NCBI GenBank assembly: GCA_002077065.1 | Contig: NAJO01000005.1 | Span: forward strand, 992,001-1,056,000 | Length of the DNA: 64,000 nucleotides | Source of the DNA: Cryoendolithus antarcticus | Taxonomy: Eukaryota; Ascomycota; Dothideomycetes; Cladosporiales; Cladosporiaceae | Direction of reading: 5' to 3' | Shown: positions 20,096 to 31,103 of the stretch, one piece after another | Position numbering within the stretch: position 1 is the stretch's first letter | Layout: each line of letters starts with the position of its first letter | The notes under the pieces: generated by a model | What the model was told of the DNA's origin: nothing | Database searches by the model: none | What the model saw: only the letters and a program-made list of their open reading frames with translations | Position numbers and translations under genes: made by a program

Positions 20096-22408
20096 TCATC
20101 TACTCCCCTCCCTGCCTCTATCCCTCCCATCCCGTCTCCCATTATTCCCATTTCCAAAATCCGCCTCCACCACCTTCCGCTCCCGCCTGCCCTTAACAGC
20201 AAACTCCACCATTAGCGCCAGATGGTCGCTCGGGAAATGGAAGTTCGGGAATCCTGGCACGCGCTTCAGATACTCCGGATCGACTTCCCCCAGTAAGCCC
20301 GTGACTTGCAGTGCGTTTGTCGCGAACCAGATATAATCAATCACCTCCTTGAAGTCCGGGGTGTAGTTCGTAAAAGGCAGCTCGCCGATCTCGCTGTATG
20401 AGGACTTGAGGCTGAAGGGATGCGACATGCCGTTCCGTGTAAGGTCACCGTAGGAGTAGCCTTCAATTTCCTTGTGCGTGCTAGCAAGAGAGCCTTGGCT
20501 GACGAGCTCGTGAACGCCAGAGTCTTTCGTGGAGTTCAGATCGGAGCAGATGACGATGGGAAGCGAGAGCGCGTCGTCGTATTTCACCGATGGCAAGTGT
20601 TCCGGGCGGATACTGTCGGCGCCGTCGACGGTATCTTGAGCAGCGTAGCGGAAGACCTCCTTGTCCGTGCAGGGCGGGTGTTTGGCGTAGTTGTCTGCGA
20701 GTTTCTTGAGCTGCTCGAGGAGGATCGCGGTCTGGATCACCTTGACATCTGCAAGGTACGGCTCCCACGCGAGGTGAACGTTCACGACCATGAGGCGCGA
20801 GCCAGTCTGGCGATTCTCGAGGAATATTACCACGGCGATGTGGTCTTTGTTCATGACGCGGTTGTAGATATCGTGCGAGCCCTTCATGTCCGCACGCGCG
20901 ATAGCCTCTTTGCGGAAAACAATGACCTCCTTGGCAAGGAGAATGTACTTGCTGTTCTTGAAAAACGTCGCGCAGCCGTCCACGCGCACCGCTTCCTTCT
21001 CCATCATGGTCTGCGCGCGGTTCTTCGGCCAGAAAACGCCCTTGTAATCTTCCGCGGCGAGATTCGGTCGGAAAAACTCATCGTAGCTTTCGATGTCGAC
21101 TTCTTGCAGCGCCACGATGTCAGCGTCTCTCGTTCGTATCTCATCGAGAATAGCACCCCTGCGCCTGTCCCAAGTGAGCGAATCGAGCGCAGCGTAGCCG
21201 TACTGGGTCTGTGTGGCGCCTCTATCGCACAGTACATTCCAGCTCATCACCCTGAACTTCTCCACATCTGCTGGCTCAGCTTCGTCTCCGAGATAGTGCC
21301 ACTCCCGAGGCTGAGGCGGAGCCGGTGGCTCGGCTTGTTCGCGCATGAATTTGACGAACTCTTTGGTGCCATGGTCTGCGATCCGCTCGACGTAGTCATT
21401 CCGCATAGGATTACCCTCAATACCCAGGAAATCTAACTGATGCAGTGATCCGACCTCGTAGGGTAAATCGGAAAGCTTGTTCTCGAAGAGCAGTAATCGC
21501 TTCAGCTTTGTGAGCATGCCAATCTCAGGCGGAAGTTCGTACAGCTCGTTGAAGGACAGATCCAGAACGGTAAGACTGCGCATCTCGCCGATCTGCACCG
21601 GTAGATAGCTGAGCTTATTGTGGTTGAAGTAGATCTTTTTCAAGAAGTTGTACTTGAACAGCGATCCTGCCATGCACTTCAACCCTTGACCACCAAAGTC
21701 AATCGCCTGCCACACGTTCTCTTCCTCCGGCTCATCGGCTGCCCTTCTCCTTTCTCGCCCTTCCTCCTCCCCTCGGTCATTCGCTCCATTACCGCTCGAG
21801 CCAGGCACTCGACTGACATGAGGCGTTGTCCGGGCATAGTAGTGTGCCTTCTCTCCGCTGTGCTTCAGCTTCTCGTACTCTCGTATCTGCTCGTTCCAAT
21901 GATCGCCGTGAGGCTTGCTGAGCACACCAGCATTCGACGTTGACCCATTCTGGAGGTGCGCAGGCGTGAAGTGCGGGGTCGCATTCGAGAGCGTGCTCAG
22001 AGAGGAGTTGTGCTGGTGGTTCGAATAGGTGTTCGCGGATCCGCCTATGCCATTGTGGTCCCCATGGTGGTTGTTCATGTGGTGTGAGGTGTGCCCTGCG
22101 CCGTGGCTCTGGTACTGCTTAGCCAGATTGATCTGCGGCTGATACGACTGATGGCTTCCTCCATTCAGTAGACCATGGTTCTGCCGGTGATTGCCGTGGT
22201 TGAACATGTTGTACGCAGGAGAGTGCGTGCCGGGTGATCGGTTCGGAGACGGCGTGTCAGCATTCGGCTGGAACAGCCCTCTGCTGCTGCTAATTGGCGA
22301 GCCGTTCCTATGCGATTGCTGCAGAGTTCGCTGGCTATGATGCTGCTGCTGCTGCGGTTGGTAGTAAAACTGGCCGCCGGAATTGAACCGGTTGTAACCA
22401 TCTGCCAT
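20096..22408 (-). CDS. CCR4: Ccr4 mRNA deadenylase
   Basis: Catalytic subunit of the Ccr4-Not complex, which shortens poly(A) tails in the cytoplasm. A single exon encodes 770 residues. The N-terminus is Gln/His/Asn-rich and low in complexity (about 1-225). Leucine-rich repeats at about 230-336 (NHNKLSYLPVQIGEMRSLTV, FNELYELPPEIGMLTKLKRL) dock onto Caf1/Pop2. The exonuclease-endonuclease-phosphatase domain (about 383-750) has the metal and catalytic motifs RVMSWNVLCDRGA, VALQEVDIESYDEFF, VNVHLAWEP, ICSDLNSTKDSGV and FPSDHLALMVEF. The frame reaches one codon further to a GTG, so the ATG at 22408 is the start. The tail is Arg/Gly-rich. The long Gln-rich region includes a short CAG-type run. Confidence 0.96.
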   Translation of the reverse strand: MADGYNRFNSGGQFYYQPQQQQHHSQRTLQQSHRNGSPISSSRGLFQPNADTPSPNRSPGTHSPAYNMFNHGNHRQNHGLLNGGSHQSYQPQINLAKQYQSHGAGHTSHHMNNHHGDHNGIGGSANTYSNHQHNSSLSTLSNATPHFTPAHLQNGSTSNAGVLSKPHGDHWNEQIREYEKLKHSGEKAHYYARTTPHVSRVPGSSGNGANDRGEEEGRERRRAADEPEEENVWQAIDFGGQGLKCMAGSLFKYNFLKKIYFNHNKLSYLPVQIGEMRSLTVLDLSFNELYELPPEIGMLTKLKRLLLFENKLSDLPYEVGSLHQLDFLGIEGNPMRNDYVERIADHGTKEFVKFMREQAEPPAPPQPREWHYLGDEAEPADVEKFRVMSWNVLCDRGATQTQYGYAALDSLTWDRRRGAILDEIRTRDADIVALQEVDIESYDEFFRPNLAAEDYKGVFWPKNRAQTMMEKEAVRVDGCATFFKNSKYILLAKEVIVFRKEAIARADMKGSHDIYNRVMNKDHIAVVIFLENRQTGSRLMVVNVHLAWEPYLADVKVIQTAILLEQLKKLADNYAKHPPCTDKEVFRYAAQDTVDGADSIRPEHLPSVKYDDALSLPIVICSDLNSTKDSGVHELVSQGSLASTHKEIEGYSYGDLTRNGMSHPFSLKSSYSEIGELPFTNYTPDFKEVIDYIWFATNALQVTGLLGEVDPEYLKRVPGFPNFHFPSDHLALMVEFAVKGRRERKVVEADFGNGNNGRRDGRDRGREGSR

Positions 22409-23276
22409 CACCTGATATAGGTGAGGCGGCAGGGCAGTAGCGCGGCGCGGTGACGTGCTCGCAGTGTTGGCAATTGGGTATAGGGCGTAAGGATAGTCTT
22501 AGGTTGGGGGAGGGTCTGGCCGGCGGAGTCTTCCTTTCTCGGACATGGGCTCCTCCCTCACACTGCATGAACGACGGTCGCACTGCAATTAAGCTTCCGC
22601 CGTGCAGCCGGAGAGCGATGGTACGGTCCAGCCGGTGTGAATGAATGCAGTGTGCGCTGTGAGAGGTGAGATCGTAGAGGTGCAGATGGGGTAGAGCGAA
22701 AGCGCGTATGTGGTGTGTCGGGGGCTTGAATGGATTGCGCTCGGATTAGTTCGGGTATCAAGGGCAGTAAGACTATCACGAGATAGCAATCAGTGAGCGT
22801 GCTAGTGCGATACGACGTAGATGGATGTGCTGTCGACTTCTGCTTGCTCACGTTGGATTCAAGGGTGTCTTGAACGGGTGGTCGCTTGACATCGCAAGTG
22901 CAAGCTGCAGCGGGAGTGTCCGTAGTCACGTGCGTTGAGGAACACAACCGTGTGTTTGCGAGTGAGGTTCTTCACAATGGTCAAGGGGCGAAACTAGAAA
23001 GTGTTATAGCACATGATAAGCAGACAGGCAAATTCTGTCGCATGGCAAACGTGTCGACACGAGGATCACGTGGAATTCGAGATCGAATTTGCTCGACGAG
23101 CTGTGATGCCGTTGATGCATATGCTTTATCAATCCTCGATGCTATCGTACATCTACTATACGACCGCTGCAGTGCACAGCGTCGTATTCCGTGGGCGCTA
23201 TTTGCTTCTTTACCCAGCTCTGGAGGCGCAGAATCCCAAGCTCGATATTCCAGCACACGTTGACTTCCCTCTCCAT
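22409..23276. other. Long CCR4 upstream region
   Basis: This 868-bp space holds the CCR4 promoter and probably a long leader, plus the 3' flank of RPT3 on the same strand. Several small open frames exist on both strands, but none has protein-like composition or a family motif. Confidence 0.45.
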
Positions 23277-24530
23277 CTACTTATAAAACTCGAACTTATC
23301 CGCCTCGCTCGTCCCCTTCACCTGGCTTGTGTATGCGTCCTCAAGGTCCTGCTGTATGATGTTATACCTGTTCTTCCGCACAGCCCTCAAGCCAGCCTCC
23401 TGCATGACCGCAGCAATGACCGCACCACTCAACGGATCATTCCTCACAATCAAGCTGTCCAGGTCAACCTCAGGCGAAAGCGACATCTTCGACGCAATCG
23501 TCGAGAAAATAAGCCGCCTCTCCCGACGATCCTTCAGAGAAGGGAATTCGATCTTCCTGTCCAGTCGTCCGGGTCGGAGAAGTGCAGGATCCAGTGTGTC
23601 GGCCCTGTTCGTCGCCATGATGACCTTGACGTTTGAGGTCTGATCGAAGCCGTCCATCTGGTTCAGCAGCTCCAGCAGGATACGCTGCACCTCCCTGTCT
23701 GCACCAGTCTGTGCGTCGAATCGCTTTGTGGCAATCGCATCAATCTCGTCGATGAAAATGATCGATGGGCTATTCTCCCTTGCCATCCTGAACACGTCTC
23801 TCACCATACGCGGTCCCTCGCCGAGGTACTTCTGCACGAACTCCGAGCCCACCACCCTGATGAATGACGCAGTTGTACTGTTCGCCACAGCCTTCACCAA
23901 CATAGTCTTGCCCGTGCCCGGCGGTCCGTACAGCAGCACACCCCTCGGCGGGTCAATGCCGATTTGTTTGTAGAGATCAAATTGTGTAAGCGGCAACTCC
24001 ACAGCCTCCCGAATCTCCTGCTTCTGCATATCCAGACCTCCGACGTCCGCGTACGTCACGTCGGGCTTCTCATCCGCGCCAAGCATCGCAATACTGCTGT
24101 CTGCCTCGGGTGGCAGAATGTCCACCAGACTGTTGCTGTGCCTGTGCAGCGCTACCGAAGAGCTGGGCTTCAGCAGCTCTCGATCGAGTGTCGATAGTAT
24201 GCGCACGACATAGTTGCTGCCCGTCGAGCTTTGAACGATGCCGGTGTTCTGATCTATCGCTTCCATGAACTGCCCAATGACGAGGGGAACAGACTGTATC
24301 CGCTTGATCTCCTCCTGTGCGCGGACAAGCTCACGCTTGAGCGAGCGCTGCTCATCTTTGATATACTCCTCTTGGAGCTTGATGTACTCCAGTTGGCGTT
24401 GGAGCTTTTTGTAGGTGGAGTATTGGTCCTCGCTCTCGCCTGTGTGCTCTTCTGATGCGTCGGGGTTGGGGGATTTGGAGGCGAGTTTATGAGGCGCTTC
24501 GGTATGGGTTGGGCTGAGAACGTCGGCCAT
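23277..24530 (-). CDS. RPT3: 26S proteasome regulatory ATPase Rpt3
   Basis: One of six AAA ATPases of the 19S base, which unfold substrates and open the 20S gate. A single exon encodes 417 residues. An N-terminal coiled coil ([20 protein letters not shown]) is followed by the OB-fold region and the AAA module: Walker [11 protein letters not shown] near 201, Walker [17 protein letters not shown] near 256, and the arginine-finger region [15 protein letters not shown]. The C-terminus FEFYK is the hydrophobic-Tyr-X gate-docking motif typical of Rpt3, and together with [20 protein letters not shown] it separates this from other Rpt paralogues. The ATG at 24530 is the first in frame. Confidence 0.95.
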   Translation of the reverse strand: MADVLSPTHTEAPHKLASKSPNPDASEEHTGESEDQYSTYKKLQRQLEYIKLQEEYIKDEQRSLKRELVRAQEEIKRIQSVPLVIGQFMEAIDQNTGIVQSSTGSNYVVRILSTLDRELLKPSSSVALHRHSNSLVDILPPEADSSIAMLGADEKPDVTYADVGGLDMQKQEIREAVELPLTQFDLYKQIGIDPPRGVLLYGPPGTGKTMLVKAVANSTTASFIRVVGSEFVQKYLGEGPRMVRDVFRMARENSPSIIFIDEIDAIATKRFDAQTGADREVQRILLELLNQMDGFDQTSNVKVIMATNRADTLDPALLRPGRLDRKIEFPSLKDRRERRLIFSTIASKMSLSPEVDLDSLIVRNDPLSGAVIAAVMQEAGLRAVRKNRYNIIQQDLEDAYTSQVKGTSEADKFEFYK

Positions 24531-25173
24531 GATGCCGGAGGTGCTGGGGACGATGGGGGAACGGAGTGGAGGATGGAGCTATTGGAGGAAGGAATGAGGA
24601 GTTTGATTTGGGTTGGTGATTGACCTCAGTTGATCTCAGGCACAGTGATGGCGTACTGCACGCGTTCGGCTGCACATGCACGTTCGCTTAGTCCCGCCGA
24701 GCCTCTGCTGGCGTGCTTTTCACGATTCAGCATGGCGCTGGCCGTCACTACATGTACGCGACATGGTTTCTACCGTCCATCAGACAACAAACGTTACTCT
24801 CATGACAGATACAAACGTGATTTTCCCAAGGTCTTTCCTAGCGCTTTAGTACGATGACACAGGGATGCAGACTAGCGTTGAATCGAACATGTGTGCTTGA
24901 GGTACCGGAGAGCCATTCATGGACACACTTTGCCTTCGCGCAGTGCCTCCACACGCTCCTGCATGGGCGTCGCCGGATTTGGAGGCTTGACAGCAGGAGA
25001 CGGAAGTTGCGGCTGATAGTCTCGCCAAGATGATTGCGCCATATGAGAAGCCGAACGCTTCATCGGCGTCATCAGAGCGGTTTCGTCTAACGTCTCGATG
25101 CTACTAAGCTGCTCCTCGACGAGGTGACCACGTGGGACATGCTCGCGCTTCTCCAGTCTCGAGTCCGACGCAC
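24531..25173. other. Intergenic region RPT3 / sedolisin
   Basis: This 643-bp space holds the RPT3 promoter and the 3' flank of the sedolisin gene, both on the minus strand. The open frame overlapping its left part reads antisense to the sedolisin end and is not supported. Confidence 0.45.
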
Positions 25174-27635
25174 TTACGGAAGGCTCAGCCAGAGCTTCAG
25201 CATCTTTGGGTAATTTGGCGTTCCAAGACCCGTGACAGGATCCTGCGTGGCGATGGTCAGCATCTCTCACCTTAGACAATTCGATGCAAGGGAACAATTA
25301 CCCATCCACTGACAGCATCGAAGCCGTTCATGCCACAGCCGGGGTTGCTACCGTTCTTGATGTCTTGCAAGATATACGGATGGCTGTACAAAGTGGGATT
25401 GATGAAGCCTAAAGGTCCTTTGCCGATCTTCAAGCGCTCCTCGACTATCCGGTTGATGAGGGCCGCGAAGATCGGAGAGGAAGCTGAAGTACCACCTGAC
25501 AGACCGAAGCGCCCTGCGACGTAGACGGCGATGTTGTCGCCGTTGGCTGCGACGTCGGGAATACCTGGACGAGGGCAAGTCAGCAAGCGATCTACAGCGG
25601 CTCCTCACAATTTGTCTCATTGCTCTTGCGTAACTATTAGGGTAGCTGCGACAGCGAAATCACTGGCACCCTGTCGTGGAGAGGCAAGCCTTCGAGCAAC
25701 CAGAAACGCCGGTTTTCTTTCGTCTCGTGCACGCGGAGTAGCAGCAATTTGTTGCCACAGTCACCCTGATAGATGCTTTCGAGAGCCTTGCCATAGTCGG
25801 AGAGACAGGTGCGTGGGACTTGACTTACCACGTCCATTACGGTTGTACAACCCCACGCTGTTGTTGTACTGTCCATTGTAGTAGTATGGGTACGGAGGGT
25901 TGTGCTCGCGGAAGTACATGTTCACAGCAGCCTGTTGGTAGTCGGGGGTGGTGAAGATATTTGAGAAGCCGCCACCTGAGGAATAAGCACTGCGGTAAGG
26001 CGCACCCGCGAGATCGTTGGCTGCACTTTCAGGGTCGTAGACTGTCTTGCCTGCACCAATCGTCAGTAAATTGCTCATACTTGACTGCACAATCACGACC
26101 TCAGTGAAAGCGGCTTCACTACAGTCGGCGTCACTGCGCACGGCTTCACCGGCCACACCTTCACTCGCAGCTGTTTCATGCATGGCTCATCACTCACCTG
26201 GATACACCTTCGTCGCCCCGACATTAGTCAGATACGGGCATGAGTTCGGCTGGGTCGGTGAGAACACCGTCCCATTCCTCAGACATCCGTTCGGGGAACC
26301 ATCACCTCTCAGTCCGCCGACACCAGTATCTCCGCTCGCAACAAAGATCGACGTCCCCATCAGTCCAAGCTTAAGGAACTCGTTACACTGTCGTTTCTGA
26401 TAACAAGCAGGGAGATCTTGCTCCTGCTCACCATAAGAAATGGAGATCACGTTGGTAGGTTTGTAGACACCGCATTGTAGCGGTCCCATGTAGCCGTTCG
26501 GGTCAGGGTAGGTCGGGTCAAGGACAGGATCATTGCCGGTCTCGCCGTAGGCGGAGTAAGTGCAGTACGAACCATCGATCGCGTCGAGGAAGGTATTGAA
26601 GATCCCTCCTGTCGTTCCGTTGCCGCCTTCAGCGTAGTACAGATCGTCGACTTGGTAGAGTGTGATTGTTTGCGGGTAGACAATGGGAAACGCTAACTCA
26701 AAGTCCAGATTACTCTCACCACCAGCATCCGAGAGATTCGCTACGGGCGCGAGTCCTCCATCCACGGAATCCAGGATCGGATGAGTGCCGTTGGGGATGT
26801 AGCGCGTGAAGTTCGTGAAGAAGGAATTCAGGTCTTGTTGCGCGTAGAAATCGCCTTCTTCGAAGATGCCCATGCTGTTGCTTTTAGAGACTTTGCCATG
26901 CGGATCTGGCGCATCGAAGTGGTACAAAGCCCGGAGACACGCTGGAGTGATGGCAACATCGCAGGTAGCTAGCTCGGTGTTGTTGTGTGGCATCTTTGGA
27001 GTCGGATGCCATTTCGGCGGTTGTCCGCCCCAGGGTTTGCCTTTACCTGGCTTGCCGAAACCGCGCTTGACCTTGGATCCACGCGACTCGACGTTCATCA
27101 TCGTCCCTTTGACGCCAGGAGTGATGTAGTCGATGTGCTGCTGCACGTGTTTGGGCAGGTGATACTCATTGCAATGAACGAGCGAGCGCTCATCTTGCTC
27201 CACGTGATAGAACTCGGTATGAAGAAGTGCCTCCGCCTCAGCTACTGTGGCGTCAAATGCATACCATGCCTTGTTATCCGTCAACTTGAGACGCGACTTG
27301 TCGATGATCGATGAGAGCCATTCTGCAACAGTGTCGGTAGTCTCCTTTGTCGGTCTGAAAGCTTCCAAAACGTCGTCTTGTGTCCAATGCTTGCCGAACT
27401 TCACGGATCCAGGGTGGGAGACATCCATCAACCAACTATGGGCATTCTGCGCAGCATTATCGTTATGCTTCAGGCCGACACGCATCGGTAGTCGAATATC
27501 AGACAATGGATCCAAGCGTTTAGCAAGACGATGAGGCGCGTCTCGTCGTTCGTGTAGAGAATGAGACTCGGGTATGGCTCTCGATGGACCAAGCCCAAAG
27601 GCCGTAGCCAGAACTAACAATGAAGAAACACGCAT
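25174..27635 (-). CDS. Secreted sedolisin (S53) tripeptidyl peptidase
   Basis: Acid serine peptidase of the tripeptidyl-peptidase SED type, secreted to degrade external protein. Four exons on the minus strand (27635..26198, 26050..25829, 25564..25302, 25242..25174) give 663 residues. A signal peptide (VSSLLVLATAFGLGPSRA) precedes a pro-kumamolisin activation domain. The catalytic Glu and Asp are E307 and D311 in GGESNLDFELAFP, the nucleophile is S580 in SGGTSASSP, and the oxyanion/SGDTG motif VASGDTGVGG is present. The last exon encodes DPVTGLGTPNYPKML, the family calcium-site end. A Gly/Lys/Pro-rich linker (GFGKPGKGKPWGGQPPKW) between pro-domain and catalytic domain is unusual. The introns are 147, 264 and 59 nt, and the 264-nt one is long for this genome. 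Confidence 0.9.
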
Positions 27636-28204
27636 GGCTAAGACTACTTGACAAGTCCTTCGGTATCAAAAAAGAGATCGCAGACAGCGAGAGTGGCACT
27701 TATACCTCGCAGCAAACTATCTTACCTTACTTCCATTGGCAGTCCTAGTGCTACTGCATGCCTTCCTAGTCAGGCACGCGATGCGATGTGAGCTTACCGT
27801 ATGAGGCTATTGGGATTCGCTTGGACGCGCGAATGCGAATGATGCACAGCGGGGTGAGTGATGATGTTGTGGTAATGTAAATCGCTGGGTGAAAGTTACA
27901 AGATAAATGATAAGGCCGGCGCGCTAAGTTCGATGAGGCAGGTTAAGCTGCGACAAGCTTGCTCGGTGATGCTTGACTGGGGTACGTCTGCCTTGAGATG
28001 GAAATCGTTGCGAGCCACGGTCATGCCAGGGCTGAGCGGTAAATGAAGTGGACGACGGCGAACGGAGCTGAAGAAGGTGGAACTTCAGGAAGACTTGGCG
28101 TGAGTGAGGCTTGGCTGCGGCTCCATACCTTCACGACATCCTTGGGTTTCAGGACGATAGCACAACGTTCGTGAGGTGAAATCACGAGATCGGGTATACA
28201 CTAC
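27636..28204. promoter_or_regulatory. Sedolisin promoter region
   Basis: This 569-bp space lies between the sedolisin start and the COG3 stop, both on the minus strand. It should carry the peptidase promoter. No coding segment is seen. Confidence 0.45.
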
Positions 28205-30829
28205 CTAGCTGAAGTCGTCACCCTCAGCATCCGTGAACACGCCCTCCAGCCTCTCGCCAAACATGTCCGGTCCAAGTACATCCCCTTCCTTTCCTTTGCC
28301 CTTCCGTCCGACTTTCCTCCCTGGCTGGCCCCCAGTAGCCCGCTCAAAGAACTCCTCATACCCGCTCTGCACCCGCTCCCTCACGGCCTGTAACAGAGTG
28401 ACCCCTGTTGCCCGATTCCTAGCCCGCTCAGCTTGCTCCAGCGCCGAATCCTCAGCGGGAAAGAAAGCAGTCAAGAGTGCGGAGAGCTCAGGCACAAGGC
28501 TCTCGGCGCGAGACAGCAATTCATGCACAGCTTTGTCGCTGCCGCCGCTCGCTGCCACAGCTGGATCGGGTGAGGCGATGGAACCGAGGATCTCAAGTGC
28601 CCACTCCTCGACGACATCGCCGATGACGCCTCGTAGGCGGCCGTCAAGCTCAGCTTTGGCGTCAAGCATGTTCTCCACCACACGCGGGAGGAGGTTGCCG
28701 CCAACGACTGCTGAGCTGACAAAGCGAATCCAGGTCGCTGGGTTCCGCACTCGGAGGTCGTTGTATTGCAATGACAAGCTTGAGAAATCGAGGTCTACGT
28801 CGGGCTGAGATATAGTCTCGAGGTCGAATGTGACAAGCTGGTGTTTGAGGTGTAGAAGATGAGCCAGCAGGAATAGATGGGATGAGGCTTTCTGGGGCGT
28901 GCCGAGGTTCGGCGGGGTCGAGAGACGATTCGAGGCCGAGAGGAGTGAGAGCGTGGTCGAGTGCACGATGCGGTGCGCGAGGTCGTCGAAGACGCTACTA
29001 TGAATCAGGCGGTAGATGCTGCGCAGGAGATGGAGGGCCGTGGGAAGCGTGGCGTACCAGTTGCCTGCCTGATGGGTAGGGCTTTGGCCGAAGGCGGCAT
29101 CTGAGGTGGGGTCTGTGGGTGTTGGTACGGTCTCAGCGTGGGTAGAGGCGCGGCGCCCGGAGAGGGCAGGGCCTTTGGTCTTGCCATTAGTGGTTGGGCT
29201 CAGTCGCTTTGGCCACTCGAGATCTGCTGGCTTAGGCTTGTAGCCTTCGATGCCGTCTCGAAGCACGGTCAGAGCGAGGAACACAAGACGTGTCTGCGCG
29301 TCTTCGAGCGCAGGCTGTACGAGGATACCGAAGTCAAGCTTACGGACCATCACAGGACGTCCGTTGCCCAAAGGGCTGGTCACTCGACTGTCTACGTCTG
29401 AGTCCTCGTCATCACTGTCGTTGTCCATATATCGTCCTTGTAGAGACGCGCAAAGCTCACAAAGCTTCTCCACTTTCGTCTCGTGGATGATCCGAGGTCT
29501 GAGATAATCGTACATTGGATCCATGAGGCTTTCGAGAAAGTCGTACAGCGCACCGACGGTCTCGAACCACTCATACCACAGATCATGCTCATCGAGACAA
29601 ATGCTGCGCATGTACGCAATGGCTGACTTCGAGAGATCTAGCACATCGCTTTGCTGGGGATCTGCAGCGATCTCGGCGATGCGGCGAGTCACTAGCGGCA
29701 GTACAAGTCGGCCTCGAGTAGTTGAATAAGACTCGTAAAGCTCTCGCATCAAGCCTGTGTACTCAGGCTCGCGTCCAGCATCGACATCGTCCGGCGTCGG
29801 TACAGCTCGCTTCTGGATCTCGAGACCGAGTGCCTTCAGCTCAGGGGCTGGGACACGGAATTTGGCATACAACAAGGCTGAGTGCGTAGTGCTCTTCAGC
29901 TGACCACTTTGTATTCGCTTGGCTATATCGTTCGCGAGGTCACCCAGCGAGCGCGTGAAGTGATGTCGGATGAGCGTGAGTGCGCGAGTTAGTAGCAGCC
30001 TGTATTTTGCTCGATATGTAGCGCTCTCAAGCTGCTTCGGGTGCGCCTCCATGTAAGCTAAGCAATTATCCAGACTTGACAGCATGCTGGGGAAGTCACC
30101 GCCCTGGACCAGACTAGCGGCACCAGGAGCGTTCAGTCGTCGCGTCATGGGCTCGAGGTATGTATAGTATCGTGCGTTCTCCTCAATGCCGTCTGCGAGA
30201 GTCGAGAGCCGGCGCTGCTCTGTAATAAGTGACTCGCATTGCTTCCTGAAAGCATCGGTCTGTGACTTCACCGCGGCAAAGGAGGCTGAGAGGCTAGCCA
30301 AGATCGCTAGAGTGTCACTCGTGGAGTCCAGCAGGTTCGTGAGATGCGAATCGGTAACCTGTAGCTGCTGGGCGTAGGCTTCGTATTCGGCATGGCTCTC
30401 CTCTAACAGCTGGTCTTCGACCTCTGCCACCTCGTCCTCGAAGGCTAGCTCCGCATCGCGGTCTTCACTGACCCATCTCTGACTGTCCAGACTTCGCTTT
30501 CTCACATGTCTAGTGTCTCGCGAGGATCTTGCGGTTGCAACATGGTAAAAGTCGGAGTAGCTCTGTGCTCGCCTTGCTAGGGTAGCATTTGGCGGCCCAG
30601 CTCGTAAGGTGTTCACATCCTCGTTGACTTCGGTGATGACCTCTATGGCAGTATCAGCCTTCTTGTCTACCTATCATGTCGATCAGAACAGCTATACCTA
30701 CCACGGCTCTTAAACAGGTATGCTTACTGGCTGCTGCAAGAGGGATGCCCTTCGTGCGTGCGCTGGCTTCTCCTTCTCCGAGGGCTGTGCGGCGGTGCTG
30801 GTGAAGGTGTGAAACCATGCGTCGTCCAT
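28205..30829 (-). CDS. COG3: Conserved oligomeric Golgi complex subunit 3
   Basis: Subunit of the COG tethering complex (Sec34), which captures retrograde vesicles at the Golgi. Two exons, 30829..30728 and 30670..28205, give 855 residues. The first exon starts MDDAWFHTFTS and ends at LLQQP; a 57-nt GTAAGC/GATAG intron follows, and the next exon begins VDKKADTAIEVI, continuous with the long frame. The Sec34-like core is recognised in FRKQCESLITEQRRLSTLAD, ARYYTYLEPMTRRLNAPG and FPSMLSSLDNCLAYMEAHP. An acidic insert (NDSDDEDSDVD) and a Ser/Thr/Pro loop interrupt the middle. COG3 shares a 274-bp divergent promoter with FMP25. Confidence 0.9.
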
Positions 30830-31103
30830 ATCTGTAGTCTATCTGGGCATGACCAAGATGTCTTTACCAGCCAATGAGCCAAATGCTAGTGTGTTGTGCG
30901 AGCCCAACGGGCAGTGTCGTGTACAATGCCCACATGTCACCCCCGGAGATCGACGCGAACACGCCGCCCTCGCTAATCTGCATGACGTGCGAGACTTCAA
31001 GATGAAGCTTACGGCGATGATGATCTGGACCTAAATCGCTTGTGGTGTAGGACATTCTGGACGAACGACGAGGCTGATACAGGCAACGACGGACAAAATC
31101 ACA
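30830..31103. promoter_or_regulatory. Divergent COG3-FMP25 promoter
   Basis: This 274-bp space separates the divergent start codons and must hold both core promoters. No recognised motif stands out. Confidence 0.5.

Noticed and set aside
20420..21436. 338-codon plus-strand frame opposite CCR4
   Set aside because: It is antisense to the nuclease domain and its composition mirrors the CCR4 codons; no motif or ATG context supports it.
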